From: an uncultured Bacteroidota bacterium
Lineage (GTDB): Bacteria > Bacteroidota > Bacteroidia > Bacteroidales > UBA12077
Reading direction: 5' to 3'
NCBI GenBank assembly: GCA_913055635.1
Contig: CAJXLK010000006.1
Span: 1-64,000, forward strand
DNA: 64,000 nt
The notes below the pieces were generated by a model that saw nothing but the letters and a program-made list of their open reading frames with translations, made no database searches and had not been told where the DNA came from. Every line of letters begins with the position of its first letter. Positions within the stretch are counted from its first letter, which is position 1. Shown here in pieces: positions 1 through 8,439 of the stretch. Position numbers and translations under genes: made by a program.

Positions 1-90
1 AACCTACACAACAAGGACATGATTATTCATGCAGGTTCCATACGGCCAAAATGTTAAATAAAAGATAATCGTATGAAACCTGGGTCCAGG

Positions 91-273
91 TTATTTCGAC
101 CATTTATCAATTATTTTCCTTACTTCTTCATTGTATATAGTCTTTCCACTCCGGGATTGCTCCAGACCCTCTTCTACCTTTTCAATGAAAATTAATTGCT
201 CAATCAATTCATCGATTGAGAAATTTTCCGGCAGATTTTCCAGCGTTTTTTTGAGTTTGCTTTTAGTCAGCAT
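91..273 (-). CDS. Small charged helical protein, antitoxin-like orphan
   Basis: A 60-residue, Lys/Glu-rich, apparently all-helical protein with no signal peptide or membrane segment. Its size and its C-terminal pattern (SRSGKTIYNEEVRKIIDKW) resemble the small antitoxin partners of RelE/ParE-type toxins in Bacteroidota. The toxin would be expected directly downstream on the minus strand, but the remaining 90 bases hold no such reading frame, so the partner is lost or the resemblance is misleading. I do not recognise the family with certainty. The DUF2442/DUF4160 pair immediately upstream, same strand, fits a small toxin-antitoxin-like patch. Confidence 0.4.
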   Translation of the reverse strand: MLTKSKLKKTLENLPENFSIDELIEQLIFIEKVEEGLEQSRSGKTIYNEEVRKIIDKWSK

Positions 274-330
274 AGGATTCTAAATTAACTGTTTACTTGA
301 AAAAGCTGTTTGTCAATGGCTTTAGATGGA

Positions 331-564
331 TTATAATAAGCCTTCGACCAGGATGTCTTCATCCAGGTCCTTCCAGTGGATGCCTTCGCCGTTGCCTATG
401 AAGCGCCAATTGTTTCTTTCTTGTTCACCGGCGTCTCTTAATTTGGGGAACCATTCCAACGGCACCGCGATTTCCCTGCCATCTTCCAGCTGAACATACA
501 TCTTGTAATCACTAAACCAGACGTTGGTTGCGTTTTTTGATTTATTAATTGTTGAAGTATTCAT
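331..564 (-). CDS. DUF2442 domain protein
   Basis: A 77-residue protein matching DUF2442: the strand-rich core VWFSDYKMYVQLEDG followed by REIAVPLEWFPKL and the terminal HWKDLDEDILVEGLL. Family length is normally 75-95 residues, so it looks complete. Its start overlaps the end of the upstream DUF4160 gene by 20 bp, so the two are almost certainly co-translated. The pairing DUF4160-DUF2442 is common in bacteria and is suspected of being a toxin-antitoxin-like module; that role is inference, no activity can be read from the sequence. Confidence 0.75.
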   Translation of the reverse strand: MNTSTINKSKNATNVWFSDYKMYVQLEDGREIAVPLEWFPKLRDAGEQERNNWRFIGNGEGIHWKDLDEDILVEGLL

Positions 565-778
565 TCCATTTAGATTTGAATAGGTCTATATTGTCCGCAA
601 CATACGTGCGAATTTCGCTAATTTCTTTGGCATTAAAACCTTTTGATCTTGCTAAATTTAATGTATCAAGCTTAAATTTTGCAGTTTTATCGTCCTTTTC
701 AACATGTATATGAGCGGGTGAATGATCATTCGAGTAAAAGAAAAACCGATAACCTTTAATCCTTAATATTGTAGGCAT
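545..778 (-). CDS. DUF4160 domain protein
   Basis: A 77-residue protein with the DUF4160 hallmarks: N-terminal PTILRIKGYRFFFYSND, then the HSPAHIHVEKDD motif rich in histidines, and a C-terminal helix ending in WNEYF. It is first in a two-gene unit with the DUF2442 gene (20-bp overlap). The conserved His cluster suggests a metal or catalytic site, but the biochemical role of the family is not established. The pair and the nearby antitoxin-like gene suggest a small accessory module. Confidence 0.75.
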   Translation of the reverse strand: MPTILRIKGYRFFFYSNDHSPAHIHVEKDDKTAKFKLDTLNLARSKGFNAKEISEIRTYVADNIDLFKSKWNEYFNN

Positions 779-837
779 TTAACGATGTATTAATTGAACG
801 AAAAATGGTACTGGTTTATTGGTTGGTTTGTTTCGGG

Positions 838-1184
838 TTATTTTGTTAGTATGTGGGTTTGGATGATTTGGAGCATCTTTTGTGTGACGTAGGTGCCGAA
901 GATGTCGGATTGGGACGTTGCCGGTTTAAAGGCTTTGATGTTTTCTGCAAAATGATCCTGTTTGGGGTCGAGCAGATGGTTCCAGCCGTCGTGGACGGTC
1001 TCGACCCACTCGGTCTCGGGAAGGAATGGGTCCGGGGATGCACCGGGAAGACGATGGTTTTGTGCTGACCCGTATGCACAATCTTTTCATCGTAATGCTT
1101 CCTCAAAGCCCGGGAGAGCGCGAAGAGCTTGATGAACTGCGGTCGTGCGCCGACGATGCTCAGGATTTTAGTCTGGTGGGGCAT
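838..1184 (-). pseudogene. wecB: UDP-N-acetylglucosamine 2-epimerase remnant, two internal deletions
   Basis: The first 41 codons encode a good WecB start ([19 protein letters not shown], ending HTGQH). The reading then jumps at about 1061 to [11 protein letters not shown], which in intact WecB lies far downstream. At about 1030 it jumps again, now in another frame, to [19 protein letters not shown] and the C-terminal tail, ending at a TAA at 838-840. About 110 codons remain of a normal 360-380, so two deletions removed most of the enzyme and the second shifted the frame. It is the last member on the minus strand of the fcl-gmd polysaccharide genes and lies 19 bp beyond fcl. It cannot make a working enzyme. 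Confidence 0.85.
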
Positions 1185-1203
1185 TTAAAGAAATGATTGA
1201 ATG

Positions 1204-2145
1204 TCAAATATATTGATCCATGTTGTCTACAAAATTTTGATAGGTTTGCCTTATTCCTTCTTTAAGGGAGATTTTATGTTTCCAGCCCATGGATTCGATT
1301 TTGGAGACGTCCATGAGTTTGCGGGGGGTGCCGTCGGGCATGTCGGTGTTGAAACGCAGTTCTCCCTGGTAGCCGACCACCTCCATGATGGTTTCGGCCA
1401 GCTCCTTGATGGTCACATCCGTGCCGGTGCCGATGTTGACGAACTGTTTGCCATCATAGTTCTGCATCAGAAAATAACAGGCATCGGCCATGTCGTCGAC
1501 ATGCAGAAACTCGCGCATGGGTTTTCCCGTGCCCCAGATCTCCACCGAGGGCTTGTTTTGTTCTTTGGCCTCATGGAACTTGCGGATCAGGGCGGCAAAC
1601 ACGTGAGAGGTCTCCAGGTCGTAGTTGTCATTGGGCCCATACAGGTTGGTGGGCATGGCAGAGATAAAGTTCGCCCCGTACTGGTCCATGTAGTTCTCGC
1701 ACAGCTTGATACCGGCGATCTTGGCAATGGCATAGGGCTCGTTGGTGTGCTCCAGGGAGCCCGACAACAGATGCTCTTCATTCATCGGCTGGGGCGCATG
1801 CTTGGGATAGATACAAGAAGAGCCCAGGAAAAGCAGCTTTTTGACCCCGCTCCTATAGGCCTGGTGGATCACGTTGGCCTCGATCATGATGTTGTCGTAG
1901 ATGAACTCGGCCCGGTAGGTGTTGTTGGCCTGTATGCCGCCCACCTTGGCCGCGGCCAGGATCACGTAGTCGGGTTTTTCCTGCTCGAAGAACTCCTGAA
2001 CAGCCTTTTGATCCTTCAGGTTTAGCTCCCGGGAGGTGCGGGTGACGATGTTGTTGAATCCTTCGGCCTTGAGCTTACGGTGGATGGCCGAGCCCACCAT
2101 GCCGCGGTGGCCGGCAATGTAAATCTTATCGTTTGGCTTCATCAT
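1204..2145 (-). CDS. fcl: GDP-L-fucose synthase
   Basis: A cytoplasmic short-chain dehydrogenase/reductase of 313 residues that epimerises and reduces GDP-4-keto-6-deoxymannose to GDP-L-fucose using NADPH. Seen: the Rossmann motif G12-HR-G15-MV-G18, Ser109/Ser110 in LGSSCIYP, and the YxxxK pair Y138/K142, plus the family block [13 protein letters not shown]. Length is normal. The gene overlaps the end of gmd by 20 bp, so the two consecutive enzymes of the pathway are translationally coupled. There are two adjacent ATG codons; either could be the start. The fucose donor would feed the polysaccharide genes on this strand. Confidence 0.95.
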   Translation of the reverse strand: MMKPNDKIYIAGHRGMVGSAIHRKLKAEGFNNIVTRTSRELNLKDQKAVQEFFEQEKPDYVILAAAKVGGIQANNTYRAEFIYDNIMIEANVIHQAYRSGVKKLLFLGSSCIYPKHAPQPMNEEHLLSGSLEHTNEPYAIAKIAGIKLCENYMDQYGANFISAMPTNLYGPNDNYDLETSHVFAALIRKFHEAKEQNKPSVEIWGTGKPMREFLHVDDMADACYFLMQNYDGKQFVNIGTGTDVTIKELAETIMEVVGYQGELRFNTDMPDGTPRKLMDVSKIESMGWKHKISLKEGIRQTYQNFVDNMDQYI

Positions 2146-3250
2146 AATGGTTCATGTGGTTTTCTTTCTTGGCTTTTTCGAGGTCAGCCCGGGTCATCTC
2201 CTGCACCAGGTCGTCAAATGAATAACGGGGCTGCCAGTTGAGCTCTTTCCTGGCCCTGGTCGAATCGCCGATCAGCTCGTCCACCTCAGTAGGCCGGAAA
2301 TAGGAGGGGTCCACCTCGATGATCTGGTCACCGACCTGGATGTGGGTGCCTTCGATGCCCAGCTCCTTCAGTTTCTGGCTGTCGAAGCTCTCCACGATGC
2401 CGACCTCCTCTGTGCCTTCGCCTTTGAAAGCAATCTTTACCCCCAGCTCCTTGAAGGTCTTATCTATGAATTCGCGGATGGAGTGGTTTTTGCCGGTGGC
2501 AATGACAAAATCATCGGGCTCATCCTGCTGCAGGATCATCCACATGGCCTCTACATAGTCTTTGGCATGGCCCCAGTCGCGCTTGGCGTTCAGATTGCCC
2601 AAATACACCTTCTCATCCAGGCCCATCACGATGCGCGTGGCCGCCCGGGTGATCTTGCGGGTGACAAACGTCTCACCCCGCCTCGGCGACTCGTGGTTGA
2701 ACAAAATGCCGTTGGCGGCGAAAAGGTTGTAGGCCTCGCGGTGGTTGACAATGCTCCAGTAGGAGTAAAGCTTGGCCACACCATAAGGGGAGCGGGGATA
2801 AAAAGGCGTTTTTTCGGTTTGCGGGGTCTCCTGCACCAGCCCGTAAAGCTCGGAGGTGGAGGCCTGGTAGATCTTTACCTTGTCGGTCAACCCCAGCAGC
2901 CTTACCGCTTCCAGGATCCTGAGCGTTCCCACGCCGTCGGCGTTGGCAGCATACTCGGGCATGTCGAAGCTGACCTTTACATGCGACATCGCCCCCAGGT
3001 TGTATATCTCGTCGGGCTGCACTTCCTGGATGATGCGGATGATGTTGGAGGAGTCGGTCAGATCGCCGTAATGCAAAACAAACCGCAACGGCTTCTCATG
3101 GGGATCCTGGTACAGATGGTCCACCCGCTCGGTGTTGAAAGATGAACTTTTTCTTTTTATACCGTGCACCTGGTAACCTTTCTCCAGTAAAAATTCGGCA
3201 AGGTATGAACCGTCCTGACCGGTTATACCAGTAATAAGGGCTTTTTTCAT
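2126..3250 (-). CDS. gmd: GDP-mannose 4,6-dehydratase
   Basis: Converts GDP-mannose to GDP-4-keto-6-deoxymannose, the substrate of the overlapping fcl product. The 374-residue protein has the NADP-binding G8-IT-G11-QD-G14 motif, catalytic T132/E134 in ASTSELYG, and Y156/K160 in YGVAK, followed by the long insertion ([19 protein letters not shown]) typical of Gmd. Length fits the family. It is upstream of fcl with a 20-bp overlap and lies in a minus-strand run with envelope genes and a UpxY regulator, consistent with a fucose-containing surface polysaccharide. Confidence 0.96.
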   Translation of the reverse strand: MKKALITGITGQDGSYLAEFLLEKGYQVHGIKRKSSSFNTERVDHLYQDPHEKPLRFVLHYGDLTDSSNIIRIIQEVQPDEIYNLGAMSHVKVSFDMPEYAANADGVGTLRILEAVRLLGLTDKVKIYQASTSELYGLVQETPQTEKTPFYPRSPYGVAKLYSYWSIVNHREAYNLFAANGILFNHESPRRGETFVTRKITRAATRIVMGLDEKVYLGNLNAKRDWGHAKDYVEAMWMILQQDEPDDFVIATGKNHSIREFIDKTFKELGVKIAFKGEGTEEVGIVESFDSQKLKELGIEGTHIQVGDQIIEVDPSYFRPTEVDELIGDSTRARKELNWQPRYSFDDLVQEMTRADLEKAKKENHMNHYDEAKR

Positions 3251-3277
3251 GTAAGTGTGATTTATTTTTGGTGGAGG

Positions 3278-3628
3278 TTATTCCCACCAGTGACATGGAA
3301 CATTGCTTCCTCTGTTTTGATCTTTATCTATGCTGGATATAATGATATACGTGATGTAAACGCCTCCGCCAATTAAGGCGGTATATCCAAATTTTTTCAT
3401 TTCATCGTTCATTAAAAAATATCCGCTTACTCCTACCAGGCCTACCCCGCTTCCTATCCCAACTAACCTTTGCGTTTGCGGGTTAAAATTGAACAAATCG
3501 TTTTGTTCAAGCACATTGGTATTCATGAACTCAGCCTTAAACTGCTGATAGGATGCCGGGGGTTTTTTGGCGGTTGCTGCCTGCAGAGCTGAAACCCCTA
3601 TGATTATGAAAAGCAGTATCAGTTTCAT
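3278..3628 (-). CDS. Secreted or membrane hypothetical protein
   Basis: A 116-residue protein with a clear N-terminal signal peptide (MKLILLFIIIGVSALQAATA), a short polar stretch and then two hydrophobic segments around residues 55-72 and 80-97, ending in a polar tail with CHWWE. I do not recognise a family. It starts 27 bp upstream of gmd on the same strand and has its own -7-like box, so it may lead the gmd-fcl transcript. Probably an envelope protein; function unknown. Confidence 0.6.
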   Translation of the reverse strand: MKLILLFIIIGVSALQAATAKKPPASYQQFKAEFMNTNVLEQNDLFNFNPQTQRLVGIGSGVGLVGVSGYFLMNDEMKKFGYTALIGGGVYITYIIISSIDKDQNRGSNVPCHWWE

Positions 3629-3649
3629 CTTTCATAGCCATCTACATAT

Positions 3650-3657
3650 CAAAGGTA
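3650..3657 (-). promoter_or_regulatory. Bacteroidota -7 box (TACCTTTG)
   Basis: On the minus strand these bases read TACCTTTG, matching TAnnTTTG, about 22 bases before the start codon of the 116-residue envelope gene. No clear -33 TTG is present at the usual spacing, so this is half a promoter. Confidence 0.4.
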
Positions 3658-4146
3658 CAAAAATTTACCCTTTTTTGCCTGCCGAATGGGTAAATTCTCG
3701 GTTCAATGATCGGGTTTGCTATACAGCTCCGCCTCCTCAGTCCCATCACCGGCAGATGACTGAAAAGGCAACTTATGAAGGGTTGGTCCGGGCAGGGGTT
3801 CATTTTCTTATCAACCCCTGAGAACCTCCAAAAATATAAAATATTACCTTTCGTCAATAACGGGGTTGGCGTTCATTGTTTCTCGCAAATGGCAATATAC
3901 GGAGAGCCCCGCCAATGGTTTGTTTTGGCTGCGGTGATTTACGTCAACTTTTGTCGTAAAATTTCTTTGACCGGAACCATCACTTATGGCTCTGACATCC
4001 ATCATTCTTTCGCCGGTTTACCTGATGAAGATGTTCAAGGTTTCCATTATGGTCAAGACTGTGCGGTACAGCAACAAAATGGTTTTTTGGCCAGGGATGA
4101 GGATGATCAAGGCCTTTGTCAAGGTCAACGATCGGGACCGGGTTTG
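3658..4146. other. Gap of about 490 bp without a convincing gene
   Basis: Open frames here show no family resemblance and no codon signature. A short imperfect repeat (GATCGGGTTTGCTAT near 3707 and GATCGGGACCGGGTTTGTTAT near 4131) flanks the gap, suggesting decayed repeat DNA like that in other gaps of this window. Nothing else is seen. Confidence 0.4.
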
Positions 4147-5439
4147 TTATTGTTTTTCTTCGGGGATCCGCACCCGGTAGATGTCTTTGCCTCCGTGGCT
4201 GTCTTTGCCGTAGCGGGAGATGTACCCGGCCCTCCCGTTTTTCACCGGGTGGAAGAACCGGTCGTCGTCGGTGGTGCTGATGGGGTAGCCCATGTTAACC
4301 GGCTCCGACCAGTCCCCGTCGGGTGTGCGGGTTGATTTGAACACATCGAAACCCCCGATGCCTTCATGGCCCTGGGAGCTGAAGTAGAGGGTGGTGCCGT
4401 CGCGGGTGATAAACGGTGTTTCTTCGTTGTACGGGGTGTTAATCTTTTTGCCGAGGTTTTTGGGTTTGGTCCATCGTTTTTCTTTGTAATTGTAGCGTGA
4501 GACGTAAATGTCGAGTTTACCTTCTCCGCCCCGGCGGTTGCTGGTGAAATAGAGCACGTTGCCTCTTGGCCCGAGGCAGCCGTGGGTTTCCCAGTGGCGG
4601 GTGTTGATCCGGCCTTTGGGTTCGTAGGGTTTCTGCCACTCGCCTGTTTCGGAGTTGTAATCGCTCAGGTAAAGGTTGCCGCGTGAGTTTTCGTAACGGA
4701 ACAGCACCATCCGCTGGCCGTCGGGGCTCATGTCGCACGGGTAGAGGTCGCCCTCGCTGCGGATCTGCGGGGCCAGGTTCACCGGACTGTTCCACCGGCC
4801 ACTGTCTTTGCGGGCCATGAAGATGGCATCGTACAGCTTGAGCTCAGAGGTATACACCAGCCTGTTCTCCTGCGCGTTGACCACCGGGCGGGTGTTGGCA
4901 AAGCCATCGTTGACCGGCACGCCCAGGTTCTGCCACGAAATATCCAACGGGTTTTGCATGAACGATTTGGCCTTCTTGCACGAGCGGATCTGCTGATGCA
5001 CAAAATTCAGGTTGTAATTTTTTTTGTTGTCGAGCGATTCGAGGAAGCGGTTGTAATAGTGCAGGGCGGTATCCAGCTGGTTTTGTATCTGGTAAGCTTT
5101 ACCCAGGTAAAAAAGGGCATCGCGCGGGGCTTTTTTTTCTTCGAGGGAACCTGCCCGGAAGTCCGGACTGGTCTTTTGGGCCGCTGTTTTCAAATGGTCG
5201 ATGGCCCGCGATTTACGGCCGTCGATGTTCAGGTAGCTTCGGCCCATCACATAATGCAGGTGGGCATGGTCATAACCCCGGCGCATCAACCGCTGGTACA
5301 GGGGCACCGCCTCGGTGTATTCCTCGTTCATCCGGTAGTATTCGGCATCGGCAAACAGCGCCTCGGGCTCCTGGTTGTTTTGAGCGTACAGCAGAACAGG
5401 CGCAATGACAATCGGGATTAGACACAACAACTTCTTCAT
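4147..5439 (-). CDS. TPR and WD40-like (PD40) repeat envelope protein
   Basis: A 430-residue exported protein. A signal peptide (MKKLLCLIPIVIAPVLLYAQ) is followed by tetratricopeptide-like helices at about residues 25-155 (ALFADAEYYRMNEEYTEAV; DALFYLGKAYQIQNQLDTAL). A beta-propeller made of PD40 repeats fills the rest, with blade motifs such as LYFTSNRRGGEGKLDIYVS and LYFSSQGHEGIGGFDVFKS. TPR plus PD40 is the arrangement of periplasmic PorE-type and OmpA-like envelope proteins of Bacteroidota, but the C-terminal OmpA peptidoglycan domain is absent. It sits between UpxY and gmd on the same strand. The exact role is unknown. Confidence 0.8.
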   Translation of the reverse strand: MKKLLCLIPIVIAPVLLYAQNNQEPEALFADAEYYRMNEEYTEAVPLYQRLMRRGYDHAHLHYVMGRSYLNIDGRKSRAIDHLKTAAQKTSPDFRAGSLEEKKAPRDALFYLGKAYQIQNQLDTALHYYNRFLESLDNKKNYNLNFVHQQIRSCKKAKSFMQNPLDISWQNLGVPVNDGFANTRPVVNAQENRLVYTSELKLYDAIFMARKDSGRWNSPVNLAPQIRSEGDLYPCDMSPDGQRMVLFRYENSRGNLYLSDYNSETGEWQKPYEPKGRINTRHWETHGCLGPRGNVLYFTSNRRGGEGKLDIYVSRYNYKEKRWTKPKNLGKKINTPYNEETPFITRDGTTLYFSSQGHEGIGGFDVFKSTRTPDGDWSEPVNMGYPISTTDDDRFFHPVKNGRAGYISRYGKDSHGGKDIYRVRIPEEKQ

Positions 5440-5575
5440 GGGTACAAAAATTTATAAGCACCGGCCAACGGATCTCCTCAATTGGCTTCGGGGGACCGTT
5501 GATTTTAAGCCATGCTTAGTTGGGGTATTAAAATAATAAAAATTTTGCGGATGCCTAGGGCTCAATGTAATTGCC

Positions 5576-6091
5576 CTATGTTTGGCGGGCCACCTTGGAA
5601 ATGTTGGAGGGGTTGATGTTGATCAGCAGGTTTTGCTGGATGGCGTCTATACGGATCAGCACCTTGTAACGGTTGACATGCTTGATGAGCTCACCCTGCA
5701 GGCCTTTGAGGTTGCCGGCTTTGATCTCTACGTTTTCCCCCACACTGAAAGCGTCGGAGGTGACCTCGTAGGTTTCCCCGCTCTCCAGGATGTCGCGGAT
5801 GGCTTTTATTTGCTTGTCGGGGATGGGCGCCGGCTTGCCCTCGAAATGCACCACCTTCACCACCCCAGGGGTGTAGTAGGCTTTCTCCAGCTCTGCGCGG
5901 GTGACGTGCACGAATATATAGGAACGGATCAAAGGCTCTTTGACCCACTTTTTGCGGTCGCTCCATTGCTTGAGCTTCTTTTCCAGCGGAAGGTAAGCAT
6001 GCAGGTCCTTGGCCAGCAGTTCGCGCTCCACCTTTTTTTCGGCTCTCGACTTGGTGTAAAGTGCGTACCACCTTTTCTCCTTTCTCCCCAT
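5576..6091 (-). CDS. UpxY-family transcription antiterminator (NusG-like)
   Basis: A 171-residue NusG paralogue: NGN domain at residues 6-105 (KRWYALYTKSRAEKKVERE; SYIFVHVTRAELEKAYYTP) and a KOW domain at the C-terminus (VGENVEIKAGNLKGLQGEL). In Bacteroides, UpxY proteins are encoded first in capsular polysaccharide operons and let RNA polymerase read through the long leader into the locus. Here it is upstream, on the same strand, of the PD40 gene and the gmd-fcl-wecB remnant, which fits that role. No UpxZ-type inhibitor gene is visible next to it. Confidence 0.88.
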   Translation of the reverse strand: MGRKEKRWYALYTKSRAEKKVERELLAKDLHAYLPLEKKLKQWSDRKKWVKEPLIRSYIFVHVTRAELEKAYYTPGVVKVVHFEGKPAPIPDKQIKAIRDILESGETYEVTSDAFSVGENVEIKAGNLKGLQGELIKHVNRYKVLIRIDAIQQNLLININPSNISKVARQT

Positions 6092-6146
6092 AGATGGCTT
6101 TTTTTCGTTAAGTTGACAGGTGTCTCCAGACCTGTTGGTCTCTATT

Positions 6147-6154
6147 CAAATTTA
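6147..6154 (-). promoter_or_regulatory. -7 box (TAAATTTG) before the UpxY gene
   Basis: Minus-strand TAAATTTG matches TAnnTTTG and lies 56 bases before the UpxY start. The leader between them contains a short hairpin (ACAGGT, 8-nt loop, ACCTGT). No -33 TTG at standard spacing, so the promoter is tentative. Confidence 0.4.
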
Positions 6155-6204
6155 ATAAAAACCAGCTTACCACCCACCATCTCTTCCCCACTTTTTTCTT
6201 CTTC

Positions 6205-6345
6205 ACTCCCTACTATCTTCTTCTTTCTTCCTTTCTCCTTACTTCTTACTAACTACTCCCTACTAATTACTCCCTACTAACTACTCCCTACTTCTTCTTT
6301 CTTCCTCCCTACTATCTACTCCCTACTATCTTCCTTCCTCCTTTC
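6205..6345. repeat. Degenerate CTCCCTACT repeat array
   Basis: A pyrimidine-rich stretch with about six copies of CTCCCTACT separated by 5-8 variable bases, mixed with CTTCTTTC tracts. The same 9-base core forms the much longer array at 23.9-24.4 kb. The repeat runs into the 3' end of serS and supplies its last codons and stop. Confidence 0.8.
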
Positions 6346-7618
6346 TTTTTATTGAAGAAAACCCCGTATACTTTTGCAGTACTTCCGGCACGCGAATGCC
6401 GTCTTCCTCCTGGTAGTTCTCGAGCATGGCAGCCAGCAAGCGGGGCAGGGCCAGGGCGCTGCCGTTCAGGGTATGGGCCAGCTGGGGTTTCTTTTTGCCT
6501 TCCTGGCGGAACCTCAGCTTCAGGCGGTTGGCCTGGTAGGAGGTGAAGTTCGACACCGAGCTGACCTCGAGCCATTTGTCCTGGGCCGAGGAGTAGACTT
6601 CAAAGTCGTAGGTGAGGGCAGCGGCAAAACCCAGGTCGCCGCCGCAGAGGCGCATCACGCGGTAGGGCATACCCATATCGGCGATCAGGCTTTCCACGTA
6701 GCTGGTCATGGCCTCGAGGGTTTCGTAGGAGCGTTCGGGGTGGTCGATCTGGACGATCTCGACCTTGTCGAACTGGTGCACGCGGTTGAGTCCGCGCACC
6801 TCCTTGCCCCATGATCCGGCTTCACGGCGGAAGCAGGGGGTGTAGGCGGTAAGCTTAAGGGGCAGGTCTTTTTCCTCCACGATCGAGTCGCGGTAGATGT
6901 TGGTCACCGGCACTTCGGCGGTGGGGATGAGGTAAAAATTGTCGATGGGCACCTGGTACATCTGCCCTTCCTTGTCGGGCAGCTGACCGGTGGCAAAAGC
7001 GCTGTCTTCGTTCACCATCAGCGGGGGCTGCACTTCCTGGTAACCCTGTTCGCGCGCTTTGTCCAAAAAATAGCTGATCATCGCCCGCTGCAGCCGGGCT
7101 CCTTCATTCTTGTAAATCGGGAAACCGCGGCCGGTGATCTTGTTGCCCAGGTCAAAATCGATGATGTCGTGCTTTTTGGCCAGCTCCCAGTGGGGCAGGG
7201 CATCCTGACCCAGATCGGGCGCCTGCCCATTCTGCCGGACCAAAACATTGTCTTCCTCGCCTTTGCCCTGCTCAACCGTTTCATGTGGAACATTCGGGAT
7301 CTGCACCATCAGCGAGCGGATCTCTTCCTCAATGGCATGGAGCCGCTGCTGGCCTTCCTTGACCGACTCCTTCAGTTTGGCATTCTGCTCCTTCACCTTG
7401 TTGGCCTCGTCGGTGCGGCCTTCCTTGAACAGCTGGCCGATCTGTTTGGACAGGTTGTTCAGCTCGGCCTGGCTGTCATTGACTTCCTGCTGCCTGGAAC
7501 GGCGCTCTTCATCCAGCTGTTTGATCTGGTCGATCAGCTCGCGGTAATCCTGGTTGCGCGTTTTCAGGCGCTCAACTATGTGCTCGGTGTTTTGCTGAAG
7601 GTACTGAAGTGTTAGCAT
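6326..7618 (-). CDS. serS: Seryl-tRNA synthetase
   Basis: Class II aminoacyl-tRNA synthetase charging tRNA-Ser. The N-terminal coiled-coil tRNA-binding arm occupies about residues 30-100. Motif 2 reads CFRREAGSWGKEVRGLNRVH and motif 3 NGSALALPRLLAAMLENYQ. The start is placed at the ATG beginning MLTLQYLQ, the usual SerRS N-terminus, instead of a TTG two codons earlier. The last seven residues (KRKEEGR) and the TAG stop are encoded by the adjacent purine/pyrimidine repeat, so the protein has a short repeat-derived tail. It follows rplU and rpmA, an order common in Bacteroidota, but a strong hairpin terminator separates it from rpmA. Confidence 0.96.
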   Translation of the reverse strand: MLTLQYLQQNTEHIVERLKTRNQDYRELIDQIKQLDEERRSRQQEVNDSQAELNNLSKQIGQLFKEGRTDEANKVKEQNAKLKESVKEGQQRLHAIEEEIRSLMVQIPNVPHETVEQGKGEEDNVLVRQNGQAPDLGQDALPHWELAKKHDIIDFDLGNKITGRGFPIYKNEGARLQRAMISYFLDKAREQGYQEVQPPLMVNEDSAFATGQLPDKEGQMYQVPIDNFYLIPTAEVPVTNIYRDSIVEEKDLPLKLTAYTPCFRREAGSWGKEVRGLNRVHQFDKVEIVQIDHPERSYETLEAMTSYVESLIADMGMPYRVMRLCGGDLGFAAALTYDFEVYSSAQDKWLEVSSVSNFTSYQANRLKLRFRQEGKKKPQLAHTLNGSALALPRLLAAMLENYQEEDGIRVPEVLQKYTGFSSIKRKEEGR

Positions 7619-7640
7619 GGGCAAATGGGGTTGTAATACG

Positions 7641-7683
7641 AAAAAAACTCCTGCATCGTTACCAGCGGCATCGCATGCAGGAG
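7641..7683 (-). terminator. Rho-independent-type terminator after rpmA
   Basis: On the minus strand a perfect 9-bp stem (CTCCTGCAT / ATGCAGGAG, 18-base loop) is followed directly by seven T. It lies between rpmA and serS, 23 bases before the serS start, so it should set how much of the rplU-rpmA transcript continues into serS. Confidence 0.85.
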
Positions 7684-7710
7684 CATATCATTCGGTTAAT
7701 GTGGTACGAT

Positions 7711-7968
7711 CTAGCTTTCGGCGGGAACAACGTAGACGTATGAGCGGTTCTTGCGCTTTTTGTACTCCACGTGCCCGTCCTTCAGAGCAAACAGGGTGTG
7801 GTCCTTGCCCATCCCGACATTCTTTCCGGGATAGTGGCGGGTGCCCCTCTGCCGTACCAGAATGTTCCCGGCTTTGGCGCGCTCTCCTTCAAACATCTTT
7901 ATTCCCAGTCGTTTGCTCTCAGAGTCTCGAACGTTACGGGTACTACCCATTCCTTTTTTATGTGCCAT
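7711..7968 (-). CDS. rpmA: 50S ribosomal protein L27
   Basis: An 85-residue protein with the invariant L27 start [20 protein letters not shown] and the core [21 protein letters not shown]27 sits at the peptidyl-transferase centre of the 50S subunit. There is no N-terminal cleaved extension of the Firmicutes type. It is 55 bp downstream of rplU, as in most bacteria, and is followed by a strong terminator. Confidence 0.97.
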   Translation of the reverse strand: MAHKKGMGSTRNVRDSESKRLGIKMFEGERAKAGNILVRQRGTRHYPGKNVGMGKDHTLFALKDGHVEYKKRKNRSYVYVVPAES

Positions 7969-8023
7969 AGCTCAGCGTATTAAGTGTTTTTATGCAATGC
8001 TTGTGTGATGCAAAAATATCTTG

Positions 8024-8335
8024 TTATGCAACAATGTCTTCTACCTGAATCTGGGTCAGCCGCTGACGGTGGCCCTTCTTGACCTTAAAGCCCTTGCGCC
8101 GCTTCTTCTTGAAAACAGTCTTTTTGTCGGCTTTGTTGTGGCCTACCACCTTGGCCGATATCTTGGCGCCCTCAACCGTCGGCTTGCCAACCTTTACGTC
8201 ACCGTCGTTGTCGACCAGCAGTACCTTGTCGAACTCCACCTGCTCGCCCTCTTCATGGCTCAGGCGATTGACGAAATATTTCTTGTCCTTTTCCACCTTG
8301 TACTGAAAGCCTGCGATATCTACTATTGCGTACAT
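8024..8335 (-). CDS. rplU: 50S ribosomal protein L21
   Basis: A 103-residue protein beginning MYAIVDIAGFQYKVEKDKKY and ending in the basic KGFKVKKGHRQRLTQIQVEDI typical of L21, which binds 23S rRNA. The in-frame ATG 12 codons upstream is not used by the family and would extend almost to the promoter, so the start is placed at 8335. It is first in the rplU-rpmA(-serS) unit with a full-consensus promoter 34 bases upstream. Confidence 0.96.
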   Translation of the reverse strand: MYAIVDIAGFQYKVEKDKKYFVNRLSHEEGEQVEFDKVLLVDNDGDVKVGKPTVEGAKISAKVVGHNKADKKTVFKKKRRKGFKVKKGHRQRLTQIQVEDIVA

Positions 8336-8368
8336 TGTTCTGTGCTTTAAATGTTTGTTTGCGGAATG

Positions 8369-8399
8369 CAAAAGTATAAAAGTTTATTTTATTAACAAA
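8369..8399 (-). promoter_or_regulatory. Full-consensus promoter of rplU-rpmA
   Basis: On the minus strand a -33 TTTG (8399-8396) is followed after 19 bases by TACTTTTG (8376-8369), matching the Bacteroidota primary sigma consensus TTTG ... TAnnTTTG. Transcription would begin near 8363, giving a leader of about 28 bases before rplU. Confidence 0.8.
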
Positions 8400-8439
8400 G
8401 AATTTTGAATTTTTTAGGGAGGGAAGGTTAGCGGGGGCT

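Noticed and set aside
853-1068. Plus-strand 71-residue open frame
   Set aside because: Antisense to the WecB remnant, whose C-terminal motif is unmistakable on the minus strand.
1201-2025. Plus-strand 274-residue open frame
   Set aside because: Antisense shadow of fcl, a high-GC-wobble effect; the minus-strand gene has clear catalytic motifs.
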